From positions 1-32,022 of the forward strand of contig CAIKZY010000165.1 of assembly GCA_903832025.1 (NCBI GenBank): a stretch of DNA of 32,022 bases, given 5' to 3'. The DNA comes from an uncultured Actinomycetes bacterium. Its GTDB lineage: Bacteria > Actinomycetota > Actinomycetes > S36-B12. This document shows, one piece after another, positions 1 through 7,253 of this stretch. Position numbers and translations under genes: made by a program. Under the pieces are notes generated by a model. The model was not told the origin of the DNA. It saw nothing but the letters and a program-made list of their open reading frames with translations, and did no database searches. The stretch's first letter is position 1. Each line of letters begins with the position of its first letter.

Positions 1-1079
1 ACTCGTGCGTCCTGCCAGGCTCGGGCCACCTCTGACTCAGTCATGTACCCGTAGCCGCCGTACAGCTGCACACACGCATCAGTCACGCGAGACTGCACTT
101 CCGACGTGAACAGCTTCGCCTTCGAGGCATCTGCTGTCGACAACTCTCCCAAGGTGTGAGACTCCACGCAGCAGTCAACCCACGCCTGCGCCACGTCGAC
201 ACTGGTCATCAAGTCCGCGAGCAGGAAGCGGTTGTGCTGGTGTGAGCCGATGGCCTGGCCGAATGCTGTCCTGGTGCGGGCGTACTCGATGGTGCCTTCA
301 AGCGCATAGCGCGCATGGCTGAGGTTGCAGACCGCTGAAGCCAAGCGCTCGGTCGGTAGGTGCTTCATCATGTACGAGAATCCCGCGTTGATCTCGCCGA
401 GGACGTTCTCCTTGGGAACGCGCACCTCTTCAAAGAAGAGTTCAGCCGTGTCTCCTTCGCGTTGGCCGACCTTCTCGAGCTTTCGGCCACGCTCGAAACC
501 TGGCATGCCCGCCTCGACCACGAGCAGGGTGATTCCCTTCGACCGGCTACCAGGAAGGGTTCGGGCGGCGACGACGACGAGATCAGCACTGATCCCATTG
601 GTGATGAAGGTCTTGGCGCCGCTGAGGATCCAATCCTCGCCGTCGGGGGTGGCGCGTGTAGTGAGAGCCGCAAGGTCCGAGCCCCCGGATGGCTCCGTCA
701 TGGCAATGGCCGTCACGATGTCGCCCGAGCAGAAACCAGGGAGCCATCGTTCCCGCTGTTCGTCGTTGGCCAAGCGCACCAGGTAGTTGGACATCACATG
801 GGTGTGCACGCCAAAGGCCGCCGAGTAGGCAAGACCCGGCCGCGTGAGTTCCTCGTCGAACACCGCGTTAAAGCGATAGTCGGTTGTGCCGCCGCCGCCG
901 TACTCCTCAGGAACGCTCAGGCCAAGCAATCCCTGGGACCCGGCCGCCAGCCATGCCTCACGCGAGATTGCTCCGTCTCTGATGAATCTCTCGCGATTGG
1001 GCATGATCTCGCGTTCGACGTATTCGCGTACAACCTTGCGGAACGCCTCGTGGTCCTCGCCGTAGAGTGTGCGACGCAT
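1..1079 (-). CDS. acyl-CoA dehydrogenase, 3' end cut by window edge
   Basis: This FAD enzyme family catalyses alpha,beta-desaturation of acyl-CoA thioesters in beta-oxidation-like pathways. Translation from the ATG at 1079 (GGGAG four bases upstream) gives 359 residues that continue past base 1. Family signatures are visible: an AMTEPSGGSDL flavin/substrate segment, FITNG, an R-T-AFGQ-I stretch, and YGGYGYM near the cut end. Only about 20-30 residues seem to be missing, but they include the segment (IYEGT-like) that usually carries the catalytic glutamate, so activity cannot be judged. It is the third gene of a leftward run after the enoyl-CoA hydratase and SDR genes, separated from the SDR by 101 bp that contain an inverted repeat. 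The family is clear; the substrate is unknown. Confidence 0.93.
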   Translation of the reverse strand, partial: MRRTLYGEDHEAFRKVVREYVEREIMPNRERFIRDGAISREAWLAAGSQGLLGLSVPEEYGGGGTTDYRFNAVFDEELTRPGLAYSAAFGVHTHVMSNYLVRLANDEQRERWLPGFCSGDIVTAIAMTEPSGGSDLAALTTRATPDGEDWILSGAKTFITNGISADLVVVAARTLPGSRSKGITLLVVEAGMPGFERGRKLEKVGQREGDTAELFFEEVRVPKENVLGEINAGFSYMMKHLPTERLASAVCNLSHARYALEGTIEYARTRTAFGQAIGSHQHNRFLLADLMTSVDVAQAWVDCCVESHTLGELSTADASKAKLFTSEVQSRVTDACVQLYGGYGYMTESEVARAWQDAR

Positions 1080-1130
1080 CTTGCTCCCGACTCCGCTAAC
1101 CCCAGTGAATTGGGAACTTACCGTTCTCGA

Positions 1131-1155
1131 GGTAATCGTCCCATTGACGATTACC
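1131..1155. promoter_or_regulatory. inverted repeat upstream of acyl-CoA dehydrogenase
   Basis: Perfect 9-bp arms GGTAATCGT and ACGATTACC are separated by 7 bases. The repeat sits 52-76 bases upstream of the acyl-CoA dehydrogenase ATG (1079, minus strand) and downstream of the SDR stop. It could be a regulator operator for an internal promoter or an RNA hairpin in the polycistronic message. There is no T-run, so a classical terminator is less likely. Confidence 0.45.
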
Positions 1156-1180
1156 CCTGCAACCGATCACCGACACAGGC

Positions 1181-1963
1181 CTAGACAGCGGTCCACCCAC
1201 CATCAACCACCAATACCTGCCCGGTGACAAAGGAACTTGCGTCACTAGCCAGGAAGAGCAGGGCGCCGTCCAGCTCATGGCTCATACCGGCCCGGCCCAT
1301 CGGCGTTGACCGCTGGATCCACTTGACGGATCGCTCGTCGCTGAACAGCTCGTCTGTCATCTCGCTGGGAAACCAACCGGGCGCAAGTGCATTGACCCGG
1401 ATTCCCCGCCGAGCCCATTGCGCGCCGAGTTCCCTTGTCAGACTGATGACGGCGCCTTTGCTCGCCGCATAACCGGCCTGAGGGATCACTCCGCTGGCGA
1501 CTATGCCCAGGATGGACGAGACGTTGATGATGGTCCCGCCGCGCTCGCTTTCGAGCATGTGGCGGGCGACCATGTGGCTTACGCGGAACGTCCCGGTGAG
1601 ATTGACGTCCACCACGCGTTGGAACTCATCAGGGGACTCGCTCTCCGCCGGCACTGAGGTGGCGAGCCCGGCGCAGTTCACGAGGATGTCGACCCGCCCG
1701 AATCTGTCGACCGTGGAGTCGACCAGTGCCGTGCAGTCCGTATCACTGGTGACGTCGCATCGAACCGGGACGAAGCGATCTCCGAGCTCCTCGGCAACCG
1801 ACTGGAGGTTCGGCAGGCGGCGAGCGCCCGCAACAACGTCGGCTCCAGCAGCGTGCAAGACCCGACCAAAGCGAGCGCCAATCCCGCTTGAGGCGCCGGT
1901 GACAATCGCGACCCTTCCCGTCAGGTCGAAACTGGGAAGGAACGAGTCGGCCGAGGTGCTCAC
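1181..1963 (-). CDS. SDR family oxidoreductase
   Basis: A classical short-chain dehydrogenase/reductase of 260 residues, the usual length. The nucleotide-binding motif TGASSGIG is at about 22-29, NCAG at about 97-100, the structural Asn at 121, the catalytic Ser near 149-150, and YAASK with Tyr165/Lys169. The C-terminus ends in the typical FVTGQVLVVDGGW. It probably oxidises a hydroxy or reduces a keto group of a CoA-linked or free intermediate using NAD(P). The GTG start at 1963 overlaps the TGA of the upstream enoyl-CoA hydratase gene as GTGA, so the two are probably translationally coupled. The exact substrate is not deducible. Confidence 0.93.
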   Translation of the reverse strand: MSTSADSFLPSFDLTGRVAIVTGASSGIGARFGRVLHAAGADVVAGARRLPNLQSVAEELGDRFVPVRCDVTSDTDCTALVDSTVDRFGRVDILVNCAGLATSVPAESESPDEFQRVVDVNLTGTFRVSHMVARHMLESERGGTIINVSSILGIVASGVIPQAGYAASKGAVISLTRELGAQWARRGIRVNALAPGWFPSEMTDELFSDERSVKWIQRSTPMGRAGMSHELDGALLFLASDASSFVTGQVLVVDGGWTAV

Positions 1964-2853
1964 GATGCTGAATCACTGGTGCGCGGGTGAACTGGCGGGG
2001 CCTCTCGCCAATCGACTACACCGTACTCCGGCGTGCCCATATGGAACTCGCCACGAGTCACTTCGGCCCAGTGTGCGTGATTGAGTTGGTGGAGCGAGAA
2101 GCATGCATTGAGGGCGTTCGAGAAGCCCATGTTGTCAACGGACTGATTCACCGATTCCTTGATCAGCAGCGCGGCCATGGTTGGCATCTTGGCTATCCGG
2201 CGTGCGAACTCCAGGGTCTTGTCTGACAATTCGCTTGCGGGAAAGATCTTGCTCACCATGCCGAGCTCATAGGCTTCCTTGGCCTCCATCGAGTCTCCGG
2301 TGAGCAGCAGTTCTTTCGCCCGGCGGGGTCCAAACTCCCATGGATGACCGAAGTACTCGATGCCGCACATGCCGAGGCGTGTGCCAACGACGTCCGCAAA
2401 GGTCGTTTCCTCGTCAGCAGCGATGAGGTCGCAGGCCCAGGCCAACATCAGCCCCGCCGCAAAGACGGTTCCATGAACCTGAGCGATCGTGATCTTTCGA
2501 AGGTTGCGCCAACGCCGAGTGTTGTCGAAGAAGAAGTGCCATTCCTGCAGCATCCTCGCCTCGGTCCCTTGGCGGCTTCCGCCGTGGCTTCGCATGGTTG
2601 GGTGCTGCTGGGGGCCTTCTTGACGCTCCCGGATATCGTCCGCCGATCCGAGGTCATGCCCCGAAGAGAACATCTGACCCGTACCGCCCAGGATGACGAC
2701 GCGCACGCGATCATCCGCTTCGGCACGCTCGAAAGCGTTACCCAGTTCGACCAGCAGACCGCGGTTCTGTGCGTTTCGCGTTCTGGGCCGATTGAGCATG
2801 ATGCGAACCACCGCAGCATCGTCCAACTCTTCGTAGGTCAGGTATTCGTACAT
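1960..2853 (-). CDS. enoyl-CoA hydratase/isomerase family protein
   Basis: A crotonase-superfamily protein of 297 residues. The ATG at 2853 is chosen over longer in-frame starts because GAGAGG lies 8 bases upstream and the product then begins with a typical crotonase N-terminus (MYEYLTYEEL). It contains the oxyanion-hole segments SSGHDLG near residue 65 and VHGTVFAAGLMLAWACDLI in the middle, then a DVVGTRLGM stretch. It most likely hydrates or isomerises an enoyl-CoA. The glutamates of standard hydratases are not obvious in the usual positions, so another crotonase reaction, such as ring hydrolysis, is possible. It is the first gene of the leftward operon with the SDR and acyl-CoA dehydrogenase. 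Confidence 0.9.
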   Translation of the reverse strand: MYEYLTYEELDDAAVVRIMLNRPRTRNAQNRGLLVELGNAFERAEADDRVRVVILGGTGQMFSSGHDLGSADDIRERQEGPQQHPTMRSHGGSRQGTEARMLQEWHFFFDNTRRWRNLRKITIAQVHGTVFAAGLMLAWACDLIAADEETTFADVVGTRLGMCGIEYFGHPWEFGPRRAKELLLTGDSMEAKEAYELGMVSKIFPASELSDKTLEFARRIAKMPTMAALLIKESVNQSVDNMGFSNALNACFSLHQLNHAHWAEVTRGEFHMGTPEYGVVDWREAPPVHPRTSDSAS

Positions 2854-2892
2854 TGAGGTCCTCTCGTGAGGTAGATGTCGTGCCGACTGCCC

Positions 2893-2931
2893 GGTCAACA
2901 CGGGCCGCCGAACTGGTCAAGCCGCCGAACT
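2893..2931. repeat. imperfect direct repeat upstream of the enoyl-CoA hydratase gene
   Basis: GGTCAA followed by CCGCCGAACT occurs twice, at 2893-2914 and 2915-2931, with spacers of six bases and one base. It lies 40-78 bases upstream of the hydratase ATG. It may be a regulator site or chance. Confidence 0.3.
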
Positions 2932-3205
2932 CGTCTACCCGGGAGCCATACCGGAGGCCTCTCCGAACACCTGTGCCACGTTCCGTCGCGTGCTTGCGGA
3001 CCCGATGGAACATCAGGAGAATACCCATTAGTTTGCTGGGGAGGCAAGGGATCGTGAGGTGATTCAGGGGATGTGGGCAGAGTCACGTTCGCGATACTGG
3101 GGTGTCGGTCACTTCGGTTGCCGGGTGCCCGGGCCAGGGGCAGCCCCCCTGCGTCGAGGCGTCCAGACCCGTCGGGAGCAACGTCTCGACGTGTCAGGCG
3201 CTTCC

Positions 3206-3234
3206 TTGACGGGTCGTAGTGGCAGGCATATGGT
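3206..3234 (+). promoter_or_regulatory. candidate sigma70-type promoter for the acyl-CoA ligase gene
   Basis: TTGACG at 3206-3211 and TATGGT at 3229-3234 are spaced by 17 bases, a good match to the actinobacterial housekeeping consensus. Transcription would start near 3241, giving a leader of about 110 bases. Confidence 0.5.
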
Positions 3235-3351
3235 CCACCAACCCCTACCTCACTAGGTACGGCGGCATTGGTGGCGCCTCAGAAAGGTCCCTGAGTTGGA
3301 TGGCATTGCCGCGTTCGACTGGTGGGCGCGCCGCGTGAAGGGTGTTGAGAA

Positions 3352-4947
3352 GTGACGTCGCGCGGAACCATCGGTGCGCTGGCCCTCGGTGGCCTGGATG
3401 CACGCGGTGATCGACCATTCCTGCACTACTTCACGACCGCATACTCCGGGAACGAGATTCGTGCCGATGTAGACGCGTTGGCCCTCGCCCTGTCAGCCAG
3501 CGGAGTCGGACCAGGTGACCGCATCGCGGTGCAGATGCAGAACATCCCCCAATTCGTCATTGTCGCCATTGCCGCCTGGTCGATCCGGGCGGTTGTCGTG
3601 CCGCTCAACCCCATGTACAAGGAACGGGAAGTGGCCGTCGTTCTGGGCGACTGTGAGCCGTCCGCGATCGTTGTGCAGGACGATCTGTACGAGGCGGTCG
3701 TTCGGCCCGCGCTCGGGCCGGACTCGAGCGTCGTGGTGATCACGACCTCGGTCCTCGACTACCTGCAGGGATCTCGGCCCCCGGCTCTCGAAACGGTGAC
3801 CAAGCACCCGACACCGGTCGGCGCGGCGGATTTCGTCGCGCTCATCGAAGACCACCGCAACCGTTACCGGGATGCCACGCCCAGCGAGCCGGATGACGTC
3901 GCAGCCTTGATCTACACGTCGGGGACCACCGGGCCGCCGAAGGGCGCCGTGATCCTTCAGCGGAACCTCGCCTATACGGCTGGCAGTTTCGCCACCTGGG
4001 CAGGTGTCACGGAAGCAGACGTTGTGATGGGGCTGGCGCCGTTCTTCCATGTCACGGGATTGTCTGTGAACCTCGGCGTTGCGCTCGCGTCCGGGAGCCA
4101 GCTCGTTCTCGCCTCTCGGTTCGAGCCAGTCGAGGCTCTGCGGCTGATGTCGGCGCATCGCGCGACCTACTCGGTCGCCTCCATCACAGCGTATATCGCG
4201 CTGATGAACGCACCGACGTTCGCGGAGACCGACCTCCACGCGTTTCAGCGTGTCTTCAGTGGCGGCGCCCCTATCGCCGCATCGACTGCGCAGTCCTGGC
4301 GGGACGGGGCCGGCTCGACCATCCGCAACGCCTACGGCTTGAGCGAAACGGCCTCGGTGTCCCACGCTGTGCCGTTGGATGCGGAGCCGCGCGTCGATCC
4401 GAACTCCGGTGCCCTGTCGATCGGAATCCCCATTCCGGGCACAACTGCGGAGATCGTCGACGAGGCGGGACGCCCCGCAGCCGTGGCGACATCTGGTGAG
4501 ATCGTCATCTCCGGGCCGGGCGTGATGCGCGGCTACTGGCAGCGGCCGGTTGAGACGGAGCAGGCGCTTGTCTCAGGACGCCTGCATACCGGTGACATCG
4601 GGTTCACCGATGCGGATGGCTGGTTCTACATCGTCGACCGCATGAAGGACATGATCATCGTGTCCGGGTACAAGGTCTGGCCGCGAGAGGTCGAGGACGT
4701 CCTCTACCAGCACCCTGCTGTGCGCGAGGCCGCAGTTGTGGGCGTCCCCGATGACTATCAGGGGGAGGCGGTCAAGGCGTTCGTGAGTCTCAGGCCGGGC
4801 GCTGAGGTGTCAGCGGACGAGCTCATCGACTTCTGCCGGGAGCGGATGGCGGCCTACAAGCGGCCCCGGTCAGTCGAGTTCCTTGGGGAGGTGCCGAAGA
4901 CGGCAAGTGGGAAGATCCTCCGCCGCGAGGTTCGCGGGGGGCCTTAG
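3352..4947 (+). CDS. class I adenylate-forming acyl-CoA ligase
   Basis: An ANL-superfamily ligase of 531 residues that activates a carboxylic acid to its CoA thioester through an acyl-AMP. The P-loop-like A3 motif YTSGTTGPPKG is at about 187-198, followed by APFFHVTGL, the YGLSET segment, the TGD motif (LHTGDIG), the hinge region DRMKDMIIVSGYKVWP, and the C-terminal PKTASGKILRRE with the catalytic lysine. The GTG start has AAGGG nine bases upstream. It heads the rightward half of the cluster and would commit the acid substrate to the CoA-dependent steps encoded by the flanking dehydrogenase and hydratase genes. Chain-length or aromatic specificity cannot be read from the sequence. Confidence 0.95.
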   Translation: MTSRGTIGALALGGLDARGDRPFLHYFTTAYSGNEIRADVDALALALSASGVGPGDRIAVQMQNIPQFVIVAIAAWSIRAVVVPLNPMYKEREVAVVLGDCEPSAIVVQDDLYEAVVRPALGPDSSVVVITTSVLDYLQGSRPPALETVTKHPTPVGAADFVALIEDHRNRYRDATPSEPDDVAALIYTSGTTGPPKGAVILQRNLAYTAGSFATWAGVTEADVVMGLAPFFHVTGLSVNLGVALASGSQLVLASRFEPVEALRLMSAHRATYSVASITAYIALMNAPTFAETDLHAFQRVFSGGAPIAASTAQSWRDGAGSTIRNAYGLSETASVSHAVPLDAEPRVDPNSGALSIGIPIPGTTAEIVDEAGRPAAVATSGEIVISGPGVMRGYWQRPVETEQALVSGRLHTGDIGFTDADGWFYIVDRMKDMIIVSGYKVWPREVEDVLYQHPAVREAAVVGVPDDYQGEAVKAFVSLRPGAEVSADELIDFCRERMAAYKRPRSVEFLGEVPKTASGKILRREVRGGP

Positions 4948-5161
4948 CGACTGCCCCATCGCGAGCCGAACCAGAATGTCCGGGGCCGACGTGATTAGGC
5001 GATCAGCGAATGAAGGAAGCGCGGTGCTAGGCAGGAGGCCGCATCAAGGTGTCCGCGTCCTGATCTATACTCACCGGCGTGCCGCTCCACTCCAGTGGGT
5101 TCGGTGCCGCCGCGAACGTCCTCGCGATCACACGACATAGTTGAACGAACAGGAGAATGCT

Positions 5162-6082
5162 GTGAGTGACGGTCGCGACCTGGGTGTGTTCCTTCCCTAC
5201 GAAAGTTCACCAAGCCGGTTTGCACAGGCGGCTGAAGCCGCTGGTTTCGATCGTCTTGCCTATGGCGAGCATGTGCTCTTTCGCCGGCGCGTGCTCAACG
5301 CATTCATTGCACTCGCGGCCGCATCTTCGGTCACGGCTCGTATTCGACTTCTCTCTGCCCTCACTCTCCTCCCGCTCTACCCGCCCGCTCTGGCCGCCAA
5401 GTTGGTCTCGTCGCTCGACGTGGTCTCCGACGGCCGCTTCGACTTCGGTGTGGGCGTCGGCGGCGAGTTCCCGGCGGAGTTCGAGGTCAGCAGTGTCGAC
5501 CTGCCTTCGAGGGGACGTCGCACTGACGCAACGCTCGTGGCGATGCGGGAACTCTTCACCGGCGAAGCGGTAGCGCATGTCGATGGCGAAACGGACTTTG
5601 CGGCTGCGTCGGAGTTGATGCGTCCCAAGCCGGTCCAGCAGCCTCAGCCGCCCATCTGGGTTGGCGGCCGCAGCGAACGAGCCATTTCTCGAGCAGCACA
5701 GTACGGCAACGTGTGGCTGCCCTATCTCATGACGGCCGAGCGACTGACCGCCAGCGCCGAGGTGCTGTCGCAGCGTGCCGCTGACTTCGGTCGCACGACT
5801 GCCGTGCGCATTGCGGTGTCGTGCTTCGTCTACATCGATCGTGACGAGTCGAAGGCTGCTCGGGAGGCCAAGGCCTACGTCTCCAAGCTTTACGAGATCG
5901 AGGAAGACACCATCGCCCGACACGTCATCACAGGCAGCAGCGAGCAGGTCGCGGGGCGATTGACCGAGTTCTATGAGGCCGGTGCGACGCATGTGCTGTT
6001 GAACATGTGCGCCGAAGGGACCGATGCCGACGCGATGCTGGTTCGCGGGGGCAACGAGGTTGGGCCACTGGTTCGAGCCTGA
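5162..6082 (+). CDS. LLM class (F420-dependent type) oxidoreductase
   Basis: A luciferase-like monooxygenase-fold protein of 306 residues. The GTG at 5162 is preferred over TTG at 5141 because AGGAG is six bases upstream. Visible family segments are GFDRLAYGEHV, LPLYPPALAAKLVSSLDVVSDGRF-FGVGVGGEFP, and QPPIWVGGRSERAISRAAQYGNVWLPY. Actinobacterial members of this kind commonly use reduced F420 or flavin for hydride transfer or oxygenation. A TATACT -10-like element lies at 5066-5071, about 95 bases upstream, without a clear -35. It lies between the ligase and amidohydrolase genes and probably modifies the same substrate. The cofactor is inferred from the family, not shown. Confidence 0.88.
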   Translation: MSDGRDLGVFLPYESSPSRFAQAAEAAGFDRLAYGEHVLFRRRVLNAFIALAAASSVTARIRLLSALTLLPLYPPALAAKLVSSLDVVSDGRFDFGVGVGGEFPAEFEVSSVDLPSRGRRTDATLVAMRELFTGEAVAHVDGETDFAAASELMRPKPVQQPQPPIWVGGRSERAISRAAQYGNVWLPYLMTAERLTASAEVLSQRAADFGRTTAVRIAVSCFVYIDRDESKAAREAKAYVSKLYEIEEDTIARHVITGSSEQVAGRLTEFYEAGATHVLLNMCAEGTDADAMLVRGGNEVGPLVRA

Positions 6083-6160
6083 GCGATTTGTCTGGGCAAG
6101 CGCATGAGGTCCGTGGATCGCACGGGCAACGATAGGCGTCGAATCAACCTTTCCTGAGGG

Positions 6161-6189
6161 TTGACACCCGTGTCGGCGTCTGGTGAGAT
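6161..6189 (+). promoter_or_regulatory. promoter of the amidohydrolase gene
   Basis: TTGACA at 6161-6166 and TGAGAT at 6184-6189 are spaced by 17 bases; the same arrangement is conserved in the second copy of the block. Transcription would begin near 6196, inside the palindromic operator. Confidence 0.65.
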
Positions 6190-6191
6190 AC

Positions 6192-6219
6192 GAACAGCCA
6201 TTCGTACGAATAGCTGTTC
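6192..6219. promoter_or_regulatory. 28-bp palindromic operator, probably for a TetR-type repressor
   Basis: The left half GAACAGCCATTCGT and the right half ACGAATAGCTGTTC are reverse complements at 13 of 14 positions, centred on a perfect ATTCGTACGAAT core. The site covers the predicted transcription start, the classic position for steric repression. The only regulator gene in the window is the tetR at 12023-12733, whose divergent control region contains the sister site. Confidence 0.7.
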
Positions 6220-6254
6220 ACGAGAAGGGATCCCTCTGGTGGACTTGGGTTGCG

Positions 6255-7160
6255 ATGAACATCGTTGACGCACAGCTCCACGAGCCCGGACCTTGGATGG
6301 ATTGGGACGGCGCGCCTGACTCCATCCGTGATGGGGTGTTGACGGAGGCCCTGCTCAGTGGCATGGATGCGGTCGGGGTCGACCGGGCGGTGCTCTTCCC
6401 GACCTCTGCTGAGTACGAGGGTTGGGCGCAGCAGGTCGCCTCGACCTGGCCAGACCGGTTCACGTGTGTTCGATGCTTCGACTACGGGAGCCCGGTGGGA
6501 GCAGGCTTGCTCGACCCCATGTCGGCCGATGTTGAGGCTCGTGTCGCTGAGTTGCGTGATTCGTCGCATGTCAGCGGACTTCGCATGGTTGTGAGCTTTG
6601 TTCCCGAAGGTCTGCGCCGCTTTCAGGATGGGCTATGGGACGGTGCAATCGAGGCGTGCGAGAAGTACGAGATGCCACTCTTCGTGTACTGCTCGGGCCA
6701 TCTCGAGATTGCCCGGTCGATCGCGATGAGGTACCCCAATCTCAGGTTGGTGGTGGACCATCTGGGTGTCAAGCAGCCTCCATCGGAGGAGATCGAGAGC
6801 CCGACGTGGCGTGGCATCCCTGAGCTAGTTGAGCTTGCTCGCTTTCCTCATGTCGCCGTCAAGATGTGTGGTGTTCCAAGTCTTTCATCCGAGCGCTACC
6901 CGTACGAGGATACCTGGGAGCACGTGCGTCGGGTCGTCGACGCCTTTGGCGCGGACCGGGTGATGTGGGCATCCGACAACAGCCGATTCCGTGGTCGCCA
7001 CGGATGGCGGCCACGCTTTTCCGGGGATAGTGCACAGGCGGTCATGGATAGCCCGACGTACGCAGAGTCCCTGTCGCTCTTTCGAGATACAGCGGTGTTG
7101 ACGGAAGACGAGAAGCATTGGGTGCTCGGGGCTACAGCGCGGCGAGTTCTTGGCTGGTGA
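6255..7160 (+). CDS. amidohydrolase family protein (TIM-barrel, amidohydrolase_2 type)
   Basis: A metal-dependent hydrolase/decarboxylase-fold protein of 301 residues. The ATG at 6255 is used because no in-frame start lies closer to the conserved GAGAAGGGATCCC segment; the ribosome site is therefore weak. The N-terminus has DAQLHEP where canonical members have HxH, a common QxH variant. Later come VVDHLGV (metal/base His), HVAVKMCGV and VMWASDN (metal Asp region). The protein may hydrolyse a C-C or C-O bond or decarboxylate a ring-cleavage intermediate. It is preceded by the copy A promoter/operator, so it is probably controlled by the TetR protein encoded further right. No specific substrate is assigned. 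Confidence 0.85.
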   Translation: MNIVDAQLHEPGPWMDWDGAPDSIRDGVLTEALLSGMDAVGVDRAVLFPTSAEYEGWAQQVASTWPDRFTCVRCFDYGSPVGAGLLDPMSADVEARVAELRDSSHVSGLRMVVSFVPEGLRRFQDGLWDGAIEACEKYEMPLFVYCSGHLEIARSIAMRYPNLRLVVDHLGVKQPPSEEIESPTWRGIPELVELARFPHVAVKMCGVPSLSSERYPYEDTWEHVRRVVDAFGADRVMWASDNSRFRGRHGWRPRFSGDSAQAVMDSPTYAESLSLFRDTAVLTEDEKHWVLGATARRVLGW

Positions 7161-7253
7161 TGCGTCCCGGGTATCGTCGGTTCGTTTCGCTGGGGTGCGC
7201 GGCCATCAACGGTCACAAGTATAGATTGACGTTTACAACAAGAGAGGCAGGAT

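Larger units (their letters stand above)
2854..3351. other. divergent intergenic region between two catabolic operons
   Basis: About 500 bases without a convincing gene separate the leftward enoyl-CoA hydratase operon from the rightward acyl-CoA ligase gene. It holds a direct repeat close to the hydratase start (2893-2931), a wide inverted repeat CGTCGAG/CTCGACG (3152-3158 and 3185-3191), and a sigma70-like promoter facing right (3206-3234). Small open frames here have no recognisable features. Confidence 0.6.
6155..6234 (+). repeat. promoter/operator block, copy A (homologous to 12879-12958)
   Basis: This 80-base block matches 12879-12958 without gaps at 67 of 80 positions by my hand count. 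It includes the -35, the -10, the palindrome and a GAGAAGGGATCCC segment. It precedes the amidohydrolase gene at 6255. The similarity is too extensive for chance and points to a duplicated or co-inherited regulatory region. Confidence 0.85.

Noticed and set aside
360-1184. Plus-strand open frames over the acyl-CoA dehydrogenase and SDR genes
   Set aside because: They are shadows of the minus-strand genes, with composition typical of antisense frames in high-GC DNA and no motifs.
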